A stretch of 22,679 nucleotides of DNA from Betaproteobacteria bacterium. Lineage in GTDB: Bacteria > Pseudomonadota > Gammaproteobacteria > Burkholderiales > Burkholderiaceae_A. Shown here piece after piece: positions 14,338 through 21,820 of this stretch. Made by a program: the position numbers and the translations under genes. The stretch lies in NCBI GenBank assembly GCA_028139685.1, contig JAOINQ010000014.1, forward strand, positions 1 through 22,679, given 5' to 3'. A model generated the notes under the pieces. It was not told the DNA's origin. It was given only the letters and a program-made list of their open reading frames with translations, and did no database searches. Positions within the stretch are counted from its first letter, which is position 1, and every line of letters begins with the position of its first letter.

Positions 14338-15237
14338 ATGGGTCGAGTTATTCATAAGAAAGAAACGGAGCAGGAAAAAAAACCTGGGTTATATGTCATC
14401 TCTACGCCTATTGGTAACTTGCAAGACTTGAGCCTTCGAGCAAAGAAGATATTGGAGCAATGTGAATTAGTACTAGCTGAAGACACCAGACTGGCTAATA
14501 AGCTTTTTAACTCATTCAATATAAATAAGAAAAAAAGGCAACTATTGTCTTGTTACAGATTTAACGAAACAGAGAGGATCCATAAACTTAATTTCGAGAA
14601 ACTTAGTACTTGCATGGTTGGACTAGTATCTGATGCAGGCACCCCTTCCGTGTCTGATCCAGGTTCAAAAATTGTAGCAAAGTATCATCAAATGGGCATA
14701 CCCGTCTTTTCTGTTCCTGGTTGTTGTTCAGCAATCGCTGGTTTTTCCATAAGTGGTATTGAGTTAAAAAACAATCAAACATTAACCTTTGGTGGTTTTT
14801 TCCCCAGGAAAGAGAAAGATGCACATAAGCTGTTAGGCAAGCTCTCTTACGGGTCAGATTATGTAGTTTTTTTTGAGACGGTGAGTAGACTAGAATCCCT
14901 TCTAGATCGCCTAGAAAAATTTTTTGAAGAAGATGTTTTTATTTTTCTTGCAAAAGAAATGACTAAAATTCATGAGGCTACGTGGAGAGGATATTGTTCT
15001 GAAATACTGGCTGAGTTAAGAACCAATGGTGAGAAAAAAGCCCAATTTTCTCGCGGAGAACTCGTTGTTGTTATTAACCTCTCAACGCAAAAAAAAATTT
15101 CCGTAATTAACGAGGAATTTGAATTTTGGTTGAAAACACTAAAGCCTCATGTGAAGAGTTCCGTATTGGCTAAAATACTCAGTGAAAAATTTGGCAAAAA
15201 TAGGAAAGCAGTATATTCGGAGTTCTTAAAACATTAA
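14338..15237 (+). CDS. rsmI: 16S rRNA (cytidine-1402-2'-O)-methyltransferase RsmI
   Basis: RsmI 2'-O-methylates C1402 in the decoding centre of 16S rRNA using SAM. The 299-residue protein starts with the family signature LYVISTPIGNLQDLSLRA (18-35) and has AEDTRLANKL, the VSDAGTPSVSDPG loop (about 98-110) and VPGCCSAIAGFSISGI. The GGFFPRK motif comes later. The C-terminal segment (about 265-299) forms the small helical RsmI domain. The first 13 residues are a polar extension, so a slightly later start is possible, but no better start codon is evident. It shares a 33-bp divergent region with the DolP-like gene and converges with dsbA, 3 bp apart. Confidence 0.95.
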   Translation: MGRVIHKKETEQEKKPGLYVISTPIGNLQDLSLRAKKILEQCELVLAEDTRLANKLFNSFNINKKKRQLLSCYRFNETERIHKLNFEKLSTCMVGLVSDAGTPSVSDPGSKIVAKYHQMGIPVFSVPGCCSAIAGFSISGIELKNNQTLTFGGFFPRKEKDAHKLLGKLSYGSDYVVFFETVSRLESLLDRLEKFFEEDVFIFLAKEMTKIHEATWRGYCSEILAELRTNGEKKAQFSRGELVVVINLSTQKKISVINEEFEFWLKTLKPHVKSSVLAKILSEKFGKNRKAVYSEFLKH

Positions 15238-15240
15238 CGT

Positions 15241-15906
15241 TTAGGGACTTCTTTTAGCAATTAGATAATCTAGCAAACCAAGTATTCGTCTATTACTTCC
15301 GACCATGGCGGGAGAGGTCAAAAATTCACCATCGACGATGATTTGAGGTACGCCTGTTACCTTAAAGAGTTTCATAAGAGAGGAGGCTTCATTCATGTCA
15401 TTTTTAACCTTATTCGAATTCCATTCTTCTTCAAAATCTGTTAATGATAATCCGTTATCCTCTACCCATATTGTAATGCTCAAAAAATCTTTTAGTGGAA
15501 GCCTTTTGTCTTGGATATCAGCAAATAATTTACCAAGGTACTGGTCAATAAGTCCCATTTTCTTCAAGGTAAAATATAGTCTTTGATGAGATATTTCTCT
15601 GAAAGGCACGTGGAGTTTTTTAAACTCTACGTTAGCAGGAAGTTTTTTTGCCCATTTGTGAATTACTGGCGAGAAATTCCTACAGTGTGGGCAAAATAGA
15701 CCAAAAAATTCTACTACCTCAACCTTTTTAGTTTTCTTGTATTTATTTTCACTGTAAATTCTCTTATAGTCTATACCCTCATCATATGTTGGGTTAGCAA
15801 AAATTTCTCCATTCGTGATGCTTACCATCATTAATGCTAGAAAAGTGTAAAAATATGAGGTAAAAGTTTGGTTTTTACGAGTAAAAAAATAAACAATTTT
15901 TAACAT
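15241..15906 (-). CDS. dsbA: Thiol:disulfide interchange protein DsbA
   Basis: Periplasmic oxidase that introduces disulfides into secreted proteins. Residues 1-37 are a long signal peptide with a hydrophobic core (FYTFLALMMVSI) and an ANP cleavage region. The redox centre is C72-P-H-C75 within FFGLFCPHC, identical to the classic DsbA motif. The cis-proline loop is TGVPQIIVDGEF near residue 184. The helical insert lies between, giving a normal 221-residue length. AAGGA five to six bases before the ATG supports the start. It follows the SPOR-domain gene by 22 bp on the same strand, an order (argS, SPOR, dsbA) typical of betaproteobacteria. DsbB is not in the window. Confidence 0.93.
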   Translation of the reverse strand: MLKIVYFFTRKNQTFTSYFYTFLALMMVSITNGEIFANPTYDEGIDYKRIYSENKYKKTKKVEVVEFFGLFCPHCRNFSPVIHKWAKKLPANVEFKKLHVPFREISHQRLYFTLKKMGLIDQYLGKLFADIQDKRLPLKDFLSITIWVEDNGLSLTDFEEEWNSNKVKNDMNEASSLMKLFKVTGVPQIIVDGEFLTSPAMVGSNRRILGLLDYLIAKRSP

Positions 15907-15928
15907 GAGAAGTCCTTCATTTTTGCTA

Positions 15929-16543
15929 TTACCGATTTACCAGCACTGCATGCGATTTTATCTGACTATCTGACAGACGTCGCTTTACGTTATTTAGTTC
16001 CTCCGATGAATTAAACGGGCCGAGTCTCACCCTATAAAATAAATTTCCTTTTTTATTTTTTTTATAAATGGCAGCCTCGAAACCCAAAAAAGCTAATTTT
16101 GCCCGCATCCTATCTGCTTCTTTAACCTCCCTAAACGCTCCCACTTGTAAATAAAATGATTTGTCTTCTTCGATCGTGCTATTGGGTTCTTTTTCCAATT
16201 TTGAAGTTTGGATAACCTTTTCCACCCTATCTGGTAGAGTCTCAGAATCTGGCTCCACACTATTTTCTTTTGAATCAGGAAGAAAAATCGACATATCGCT
16301 CGGAGCAATTTTCACTATCACATCATCATCCGTTTCCGACAACTTTATAATAGATTTTGTTTTATTGTATCCATCAAGCTTGTCAGCAAATGGTACCGGC
16401 GTTTTCGTAATGTAAAAAGCTAGATATGCTGAAATAAGAAGCCCTGTCGCAATCCCAAAGAAAAAGCTTAATATTCCAAAACCATGCGGATAAAATTTCT
16501 TTTTGAGTAAAGTTGCTTCTAACATGCCATTGGTTGAGCTCAT
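15929..16543 (-). CDS. SPOR-domain cell-division protein (FtsN-like)
   Basis: A 204-residue bitopic membrane protein. A short cytoplasmic N-terminus is followed by one transmembrane helix (about 21-45, GILSFFFGIATGLLISAYLAF), a polar periplasmic linker rich in Ser, Glu and Asp, and a C-terminal SPOR domain (about 128-204). The SPOR domain begins SFYLQVGAFREVKEADRMRA and includes FYRVRLGPF. SPOR domains bind denuded glycan strands at the division septum, and this architecture is that of FtsN-like proteins encoded behind argS in betaproteobacteria. GGAG upstream on its strand, within the end of argS, supports ATG 16543; the gap to argS is 2 bp. Whether it is the functional FtsN is inferred from architecture and position. 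Confidence 0.88.
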   Translation of the reverse strand: MSSTNGMLEATLLKKKFYPHGFGILSFFFGIATGLLISAYLAFYITKTPVPFADKLDGYNKTKSIIKLSETDDDVIVKIAPSDMSIFLPDSKENSVEPDSETLPDRVEKVIQTSKLEKEPNSTIEEDKSFYLQVGAFREVKEADRMRAKLAFLGFEAAIYKKNKKGNLFYRVRLGPFNSSEELNNVKRRLSDSQIKSHAVLVNR

Positions 16544-16545
16544 AT

Positions 16546-18357
16546 TTACATTTTCTCCGGTGCATCTATACCTAATAACTCTAAGTTATTTTTTAAAATC
16601 TTTGCTATCCCAAAAACGATTAATAGTCTCGTGTTTTTTGTCCAAACATCCTCTACTAGTATCTTTGAATCGTTATAAAATTTATGAAAATCGCTGGCCA
16701 AATCTTGCAAATAAAATATTAGCTGGTGGGGTTCAAAATTTTCAGTTACACACCGAGCAACCTCCGGAAAACCAAGGACTCGGAGAACAAGGTCATTTTC
16801 AGCTTTATTAAATTTTTTAGGCTGCTCACCAGTGAATGATTTTTCGCTTAAATTCTTAAAATAAATCAATAATTCCTGCTCTGACAAACAAGATTGTTTT
16901 ATAACACTGGAAGCTCTAGCGTGCGCATATTGCACATAAAACACGGGGTTTTCCTCAGAATGCTTTTGTGCAAGATCGACATCAAAGTTAAATTCGGTTT
17001 CTGGTTTTTTTGAAAGAAGGAAAAAACGAACCGCATCTTTTCCCTTGGTTAATAACGTTGAAATATTGGTACGCCTTTCTTCTTTTAGGATGCAACGCTC
17101 ATCTAGTCCAGAAGAAAGGTAGATGAGTTCCTTTAGAGTTACGTAATTTCCAGATCGTTTGGAGAATTTTACATCTTTCCCATTTTTTTTGACTGTCACC
17201 ATTTTATGTAAAATCGTAATTGGAAACTCTTTTGAAATATTTTTATTTAATCCCTGTAAACCAGCTTTCACTCTACACAATGTTCCGTGATGATCTGAAC
17301 CCTGGATGTTTAACGCTTTTTTGAAACCGCGAATCCATTTATCCAAATGGTAAGCCACATCTGGTACAAAGTAAGTATAAGAACCATCGGACTTAATCAT
17401 AACTCTATCTTTGTCATCCCCGAAATCTGTTGACTTTAACCAAAGTGCCTTATCTAGGAAAAAAGTCTTACCATTTTTTTTTAAAGTGTCTATAACTTCT
17501 TCAACTAAACCGTTTTTATAATACGATGATTCTAGTGCAAAACTATCGAAAGATACATCCAGAAGACCTAAGTCTGCATTTTGTTCTTCTCGTAAAAAGT
17601 TAATTGAAAATTCTTTAATCTCACCCAGTAGTTTTTCGCTTTTTTCAAATTTTGTTATGTGATTCAAGTTATTAACGGCCTTAAAATCATTAGCTATTTC
17701 GTTAATGTAGTCGCCACGGTACCCATCGGGCGGAAACTCTTTGTGCGTGTCATCGTATCCATTTAGCCTAGCCCATACCGATAATCCCAGGTTATCTATT
17801 TGATTACCAGCATCATTGTAGTAAAATTCTCTAACGATTTCATATCCAACTCTGGACAAGATTTTTGAAATTGCATCACCCAGCACGGCTTGACGTGCGT
17901 GACCAACATGAAGGGGGCCAGTGGGATTCGCCGATACATATTCTACGATTATCTTTTCATTTTTTTTGATATCTCCCCATCCATAATAACTCTCGGTTAC
18001 AGCTGCACAAAGATAATTTAATTTCGTGAGAGGATTTATATAGAAATTAATGAAACCCGGCTTCGCAACATTCACACTGTCCCAGAGACGCTGTGATTTT
18101 TGGTCTTTGGTGAGATGAGATTTCAAAGTCTCCACTATTAAATTTGCAAGCTTTAAAGCGTCCAAATCCGTTTCTCTAGATTTTTTTAAGGCAATATTTG
18201 ATGACAAATCCCCGTTCGCTTTGTTTTTCGGGATTTCTAACGATACTTCGATATCCTGGAAATTAGTGGCGACCCTGGGTATTTGTTCCAGGTCCTTTAA
18301 GTAATCCATTGAACTTAGGATTTCACTTGCTATATTTCCTTTTAATAAATTAATCAT
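16546..18357 (-). CDS. argS: Arginyl-tRNA synthetase
   Basis: Class I synthetase that charges tRNA-Arg with arginine. The 603-residue protein has the N-terminal Arg-specific domain (about 1-110), the NPTGPLHVGHARQAVLGD stretch (HIGH-type motif HVGH, about residues 147-150) and a KFSKRSGNYVTL segment in place of KMSKS. The anticodon-binding helical domain ends with ELLGIDAPEKM. Length is slightly above the common 560-590. It heads the cluster argS-SPOR-dsbA on the minus strand. Upstream, 71 bp away and on the same strand, is a tRNA-Arg gene, so enzyme and substrate may share a transcript. Confidence 0.97.
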   Translation of the reverse strand: MINLLKGNIASEILSSMDYLKDLEQIPRVATNFQDIEVSLEIPKNKANGDLSSNIALKKSRETDLDALKLANLIVETLKSHLTKDQKSQRLWDSVNVAKPGFINFYINPLTKLNYLCAAVTESYYGWGDIKKNEKIIVEYVSANPTGPLHVGHARQAVLGDAISKILSRVGYEIVREFYYNDAGNQIDNLGLSVWARLNGYDDTHKEFPPDGYRGDYINEIANDFKAVNNLNHITKFEKSEKLLGEIKEFSINFLREEQNADLGLLDVSFDSFALESSYYKNGLVEEVIDTLKKNGKTFFLDKALWLKSTDFGDDKDRVMIKSDGSYTYFVPDVAYHLDKWIRGFKKALNIQGSDHHGTLCRVKAGLQGLNKNISKEFPITILHKMVTVKKNGKDVKFSKRSGNYVTLKELIYLSSGLDERCILKEERRTNISTLLTKGKDAVRFFLLSKKPETEFNFDVDLAQKHSEENPVFYVQYAHARASSVIKQSCLSEQELLIYFKNLSEKSFTGEQPKKFNKAENDLVLRVLGFPEVARCVTENFEPHQLIFYLQDLASDFHKFYNDSKILVEDVWTKNTRLLIVFGIAKILKNNLELLGIDAPEKM

Positions 18358-18428
18358 AATTTAGCCTTCAAAAAAAGGAGCTTTGAGGTTTTTATGAATT
18401 TTTTTATTAATAGGCTTGTCATAATAAT

Positions 18429-18504
18429 TGGTGCGTCTGACAGGAATCGAACCTGCGACTACTGGCTTCGGAAACCAGGGCTCTATCCACTGAGCTACAG
18501 ACGC
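18429..18504 (-). tRNA. tRNA-Arg (anticodon CCG), CCA encoded
   Basis: Read on the minus strand, 76 bases fold into a standard cloverleaf. The acceptor stem is 7 bp (GCGTCTG with CAGACGC), the D stem GCTC/GAGC, the anticodon stem CTGGT/GCCAG with one G-T pair, and the T stem GCAGG/CCTGT with loop TTCGATT. The anticodon loop TTCCGAA gives CCG, reading the arginine codon CGG. Discriminator A is followed by a genomically encoded CCA (plus-strand 18429-18431). All four stems are closed by hand-checked pairing. It is co-oriented with argS. Confidence 0.95.
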
Positions 18505-18516
18505 TCTTAGTAAGTA

Positions 18517-18545
18517 TTACAAGTAGTCGATTTAACAATTATAAT
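18517..18545 (+). promoter_or_regulatory. Candidate promoter for the cytochrome c / coq7 pair
   Basis: A perfect TATAAT at 18540-18545 lies 17 bases after a weak TTACAA -35 element at 18517-18522. It stands about 40 bases before the cytochrome start. Sequence match only; sigma-70 type is assumed. Confidence 0.4.
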
Positions 18546-18568
18546 TTAAACTTAGACTAAATTATCAA
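18538..18568 (-). promoter_or_regulatory. Candidate promoter for tRNA-Arg and argS
   Basis: On the minus strand a TATAAT (plus 18538-18543) follows a TTGATA (plus 18563-18568) with a 19-base spacer. Initiation would fall roughly 25-30 bases before the tRNA. Its -10 overlaps that of the plus-strand promoter in a ten-base palindrome (18537-18546). Confidence 0.4.
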
Positions 18569-18583
18569 TAGAAAGAGAAAACA

Positions 18584-19087
18584 ATGAGTGACGCTGGAAG
18601 CCCTATAAAAACACCAAAACAGCTGGCATACGCCATTATTGCAGCATTTTTGATACCAATTGCTGTTATTGTGTTGCTTACGCAATACGTTGGCAACTTA
18701 AAAAATCCATCAAATGCCTCCGATGCCTACACTGAGGAAAAAATCCTTGAGAGAATTGCTCCGATTGGGTCGATTAGAACCGAACCTGTTCTGGCTGATT
18801 TAAGTGCTAATGAAAAAGATGCCAATATTACTAAAGTAGCTTTGTCCGGGGAGGAAGTGTACGCTAATCGATGTGCTGCATGCCACGAAGCTGGTGTGTT
18901 AAACGCACCTAAAATTGGAGATACGGCTGCATGGGCTCCGAGAATTAGTCTAGGTTTGGATACCCTGTTATATTCTGTTCTGAACGGTAAAGGGGCTATG
19001 GCCTCGCAAAAAGGACCTTTAAATACGGATGAAGAGCTAAAGTCGGCGGTCATATATCTCACAAATAAATCCGGAGGTTCACTTTAA
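18584..19087 (+). CDS. Membrane-anchored cytochrome c5-family protein
   Basis: A 167-residue c-type cytochrome. Residues 14-35 form an N-terminal transmembrane anchor, leaving the rest in the periplasm. The haem site is C97-A-A-C100-H101 in YANRCAACHEAG, with the following APKIGDTAAWAPR stretch typical of cytochrome c5. Met139 in NGKGAMASQKG is the probable sixth ligand. A linker of about 50 residues separates anchor and haem domain. It likely carries electrons between the bc1 complex and a terminal oxidase. GAAAGAG upstream serves as ribosome binding site. Its stop codon abuts the coq7 start directly, linking a respiratory cytochrome with ubiquinone synthesis. Confidence 0.92.
   Translation: MSDAGSPIKTPKQLAYAIIAAFLIPIAVIVLLTQYVGNLKNPSNASDAYTEEKILERIAPIGSIRTEPVLADLSANEKDANITKVALSGEEVYANRCAACHEAGVLNAPKIGDTAAWAPRISLGLDTLLYSVLNGKGAMASQKGPLNTDEELKSAVIYLTNKSGGSL
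19073..19077 (+). promoter_or_regulatory. Ribosome binding site supporting the TTG start of coq7
   Basis: GGAGG inside the end of the cytochrome gene lies 10 bases before TTG 19088. It is the only strong site near the N-terminus of the Coq7 frame. Confidence 0.5.
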
Positions 19088-19753
19088 TTGTTGCGACGCA
19101 AAAACAAGCTAGATCCAGTTATTAACGTTTTTGACAATTTTCTCAAAACAATTTTTGGCGGAATAACCGGGTCTGGGAGGAACAATCCGGCAGGAGATTT
19201 GGTTGCAAGGGATGAGCAAGAGGATTTTAATTCCAACCAGAAATTATCAGGAAACTTAATGAGAATAAATCATTCAGGTGAGGTTGCTGCTCAAGGATTG
19301 TACCAAGGCCAGCTTTTATTGGAAACCGATCCCTCTATGAGAGATTACCTCGAGAGGGCTGCTAGAGAAGAAGCTGACCATCTTATTTGGACTGAGGAAT
19401 ATTTGGCAGCAAAACGTGCAAAAACAAGTTATCTCAATCCGATTTGGTATCTGGGTAGTCTTGGATTAGCTGTCTTCATGCAACTACAAGGGCAGAAGAA
19501 ATCCAAGTCTTTTCTGGCTGAGACTGAGCGCCAGGTTCAGATGCATCTTGAAGAACACCTTGGTATATTTCCTAATGAAGACAATCAAGCTCGAGCGATA
19601 CTTAAAAAAATGTACGAAGATGAGGGAGAACATGCTGACTGGGCTGAAAACGATTTATCTGGTAACGAAGTAAAAGAAGAGTTATCAAAATTCGAAAAAC
19701 GTGCTATGAAAGTTATGTCAAAAGTAATGATTGAAACCTCTAAAAGAATTTAG
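19088..19753 (+). CDS. coq7: 2-polyprenyl-3-methyl-6-methoxy-1,4-benzoquinone monooxygenase
   Basis: Coq7 is the di-iron hydroxylase that adds the C-6 (C-5 in other numbering) hydroxyl in ubiquinone synthesis. The 221-residue protein has MRINHSGEVAAQGLYQGQ (58-75, iron ligand E65), E95-A-D-H98, a glutamate in the SFLAETERQ helix (E147) and E179-G-E-H182, the full set of carboxylate and histidine ligands. Hydrophobic segments near 118-132 would let it dip into the membrane. It starts at TTG 19088, immediately after the cytochrome stop, with GGAGG upstream. Having Coq7 rather than the flavin enzymes UbiF or UbiM fits a betaproteobacterium. Tail-to-tail with priA, one base apart. Confidence 0.95.
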   Translation: MLRRKNKLDPVINVFDNFLKTIFGGITGSGRNNPAGDLVARDEQEDFNSNQKLSGNLMRINHSGEVAAQGLYQGQLLLETDPSMRDYLERAAREEADHLIWTEEYLAAKRAKTSYLNPIWYLGSLGLAVFMQLQGQKKSKSFLAETERQVQMHLEEHLGIFPNEDNQARAILKKMYEDEGEHADWAENDLSGNEVKEELSKFEKRAMKVMSKVMIETSKRI

Positions 19754-19754
19754 T

Positions 19755-21812
19755 TTAAAAATCGATTGGATCTACATCAATAATTGTGTTGGTTTTTGTG
19801 TTCATAACGGTTGCTTTGATGGTATTGAGAATCTTGTGTAAATGGACTCTCTCATCCGCCTCCAATAGAATTCGAGACCGATATTTTTTACTTAACCTTT
19901 CTGGAAATACTTTTAGTGGTCCGCTGAATCTTACATTTGATTTTTCGGAATTTGGGATAAGGTTTGTCAATTCAACTAAAACTCTATTTGTTTCTCTCCC
20001 CAAAATTACTTTGTCAGAGTGGGTGAAATTAACAGTTGCAAGATTTGTAAATGGCGGTAAGTTCCATGTTTTGCGTTCGGTAGTCAATTTCTCAGCAAAT
20101 TCAATATAATTGGCGCTAGCCAAATCTTTCAGGAAATCATTATTACGATCAAGAACCTCGGCTATGAAAACTGGTTCCTGGCACTTTTTAAACTGTTGTG
20201 GATGACGTCCCGCCCTACCAGATACTTGAAGTAGTGATTGAAAAAGTCTTTCAGATGCCCTGAAGTCGGGATGCTTTAAGTTAGACTCTATTTCTAAAGC
20301 AATAACTAACGTCACTCTTGTAAAATCGTGCCCTTTAGTTAATATCTGAGTACCTATTATTATATCAATATCCCCGTCTTCAATTTTTTGTAAGCACGCA
20401 TCAAATTCCTTCTTTTTTTTGACAAGTTGTTTGTCTATTCTCATTATGCGAGCCGTGGGAATGATTCGGGCGATTTTATATTCTAACTGCTCGGTTCCGA
20501 TGCCTAGAAGTCTTAATCGATTAGAGCCGCAAATTTTGCAAAACTGAGCAGTGGGTTCTTTGTAACCGCAAAAGTGGCATAGCAGAAACTCCTCTTTATC
20601 TTTGTGTAAAACTAGATTAACGCTGCAGTTTTTACATTTTGCCGACCAATTACAGTCCAGACAACTTTGAACAGGGGCCCAACCCTTTTTATTTAAATAT
20701 AAAAGAGCCTGTTGGCCCCCATTAATATGTTGGTGCAAAATTTTTAATGTATCTTCTGATATGCCATTTTCATAAGAATGAGGAGTTTTTTGGGAAATGA
20801 TAAGTTTCGGTAATAACTGTCCAAAGGAGCGGTTTTTTAAATTTAAATATGTATATTTTTTCCGTTTTGTTTGGACCCATGACTCCAAACTCGGCGTTGC
20901 AGAGCCAAGAATTATTTTTATCCCTAAATTGGTTGCTCGATAAACCGCAAGGTCTCTTGCGGAGTATCTGAAACCTTCGCTTTGCTTAAATGATGTATCA
21001 TGTTCTTCGTCCACTATTATTAACTGTAAATTCGGTAGAGGCAGAAAAATAGCCATTCTGGTGCCTAATATAATTTTTGTTTTTCCGGTAGAAACGTTCA
21101 GCCAGGTTTTCGCTCTTGATAGAGGAGTTTGGGTACTTGTATAAATGCCTATTTCATACGAGGGAAAATAATTTTCCAATAAAATTTGTAAATTGGAAGT
21201 TAGACCTATTTCTGGGACTAAATATAATACCTGAGATGTCTCGGAATCTTTTAATATTTTTTTAATTGTCGAAAAGTACAGTCTTGTTTTGCCTGAGCCT
21301 GTAACTCCGTGGAGAAGAATAGGTTTTGTCGAGGAGACTATAGACTTATAGCATATGGATTGCCCTTCGTTTAACTCCCAGTCGACTTTAGGTTGAATTT
21401 TTTTTTTACTTTCTTCGCTAAAAAGTTTGTTTGGTTCGAGAAAGTAATCTTTCTTTTTTTTAATGTAATTACTTTCTATATTTTTTACTGATTTTAATAA
21501 TTTTGGAAAAGAGTTAAAGGTAACCTTTCCTAATGGGCGATGATAGTATTTTGCAGCAAAACCCAGAAATTTGAGAAACTTTTCACTGACCGGGGGTAAT
21601 GTATCAATAACAAATTCGATTGGTTTAACTTTTTTTGCAAGTGAAGTTTTTTTTAAGTCGATAACCAAACCCACATTTTTTTTATTTTTTACTTTGACGA
21701 TGACCCAGTGACCAATAATCTCTGTTTTTGCTGAAGTGTTAGTATTTGCAGGGTTGTAAGAATAATCTAATGTTTCTATATTTGGTAGATCAATAGCAAT
21801 CTGAACGATCAT
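19755..21812 (-). CDS. priA: Primosomal replication restart helicase PriA
   Basis: PriA is the 3'-to-5' helicase that reloads the replisome at stalled or repaired forks. The 685-residue protein has the N-terminal 3'-DNA-binding domain (1-100). The helicase core carries Walker A GVTGSGKT (169-176), the DEEHD box (268-272), and GSATPSLES. A zinc-binding insertion follows with eight cysteines in CxxC pairs (CLDC, CKNC, CHFC, CKIC; about 388-432). Motifs V and VI (GTQILTKGHDF and QVSGRAGR) come next. It is slightly shorter than the common 710-740. It shares the minus strand with hemE, 8 bp downstream of it, an order known in betaproteobacteria. No obvious anomaly except a run of ten T on the plus strand at 21398-21407. 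Confidence 0.97.
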   Translation of the reverse strand: MIVQIAIDLPNIETLDYSYNPANTNTSAKTEIIGHWVIVKVKNKKNVGLVIDLKKTSLAKKVKPIEFVIDTLPPVSEKFLKFLGFAAKYYHRPLGKVTFNSFPKLLKSVKNIESNYIKKKKDYFLEPNKLFSEESKKKIQPKVDWELNEGQSICYKSIVSSTKPILLHGVTGSGKTRLYFSTIKKILKDSETSQVLYLVPEIGLTSNLQILLENYFPSYEIGIYTSTQTPLSRAKTWLNVSTGKTKIILGTRMAIFLPLPNLQLIIVDEEHDTSFKQSEGFRYSARDLAVYRATNLGIKIILGSATPSLESWVQTKRKKYTYLNLKNRSFGQLLPKLIISQKTPHSYENGISEDTLKILHQHINGGQQALLYLNKKGWAPVQSCLDCNWSAKCKNCSVNLVLHKDKEEFLLCHFCGYKEPTAQFCKICGSNRLRLLGIGTEQLEYKIARIIPTARIMRIDKQLVKKKKEFDACLQKIEDGDIDIIIGTQILTKGHDFTRVTLVIALEIESNLKHPDFRASERLFQSLLQVSGRAGRHPQQFKKCQEPVFIAEVLDRNNDFLKDLASANYIEFAEKLTTERKTWNLPPFTNLATVNFTHSDKVILGRETNRVLVELTNLIPNSEKSNVRFSGPLKVFPERLSKKYRSRILLEADERVHLHKILNTIKATVMNTKTNTIIDVDPIDF

Positions 21813-21820
21813 AAAGGGCT

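Noticed and set aside
16503..16811. Plus-strand 102-codon open frame across the SPOR/argS junction
   Set aside because: It runs antisense to the 3' end of argS and the start of the SPOR gene, has no recognisable motif and no convincing ribosome binding site.
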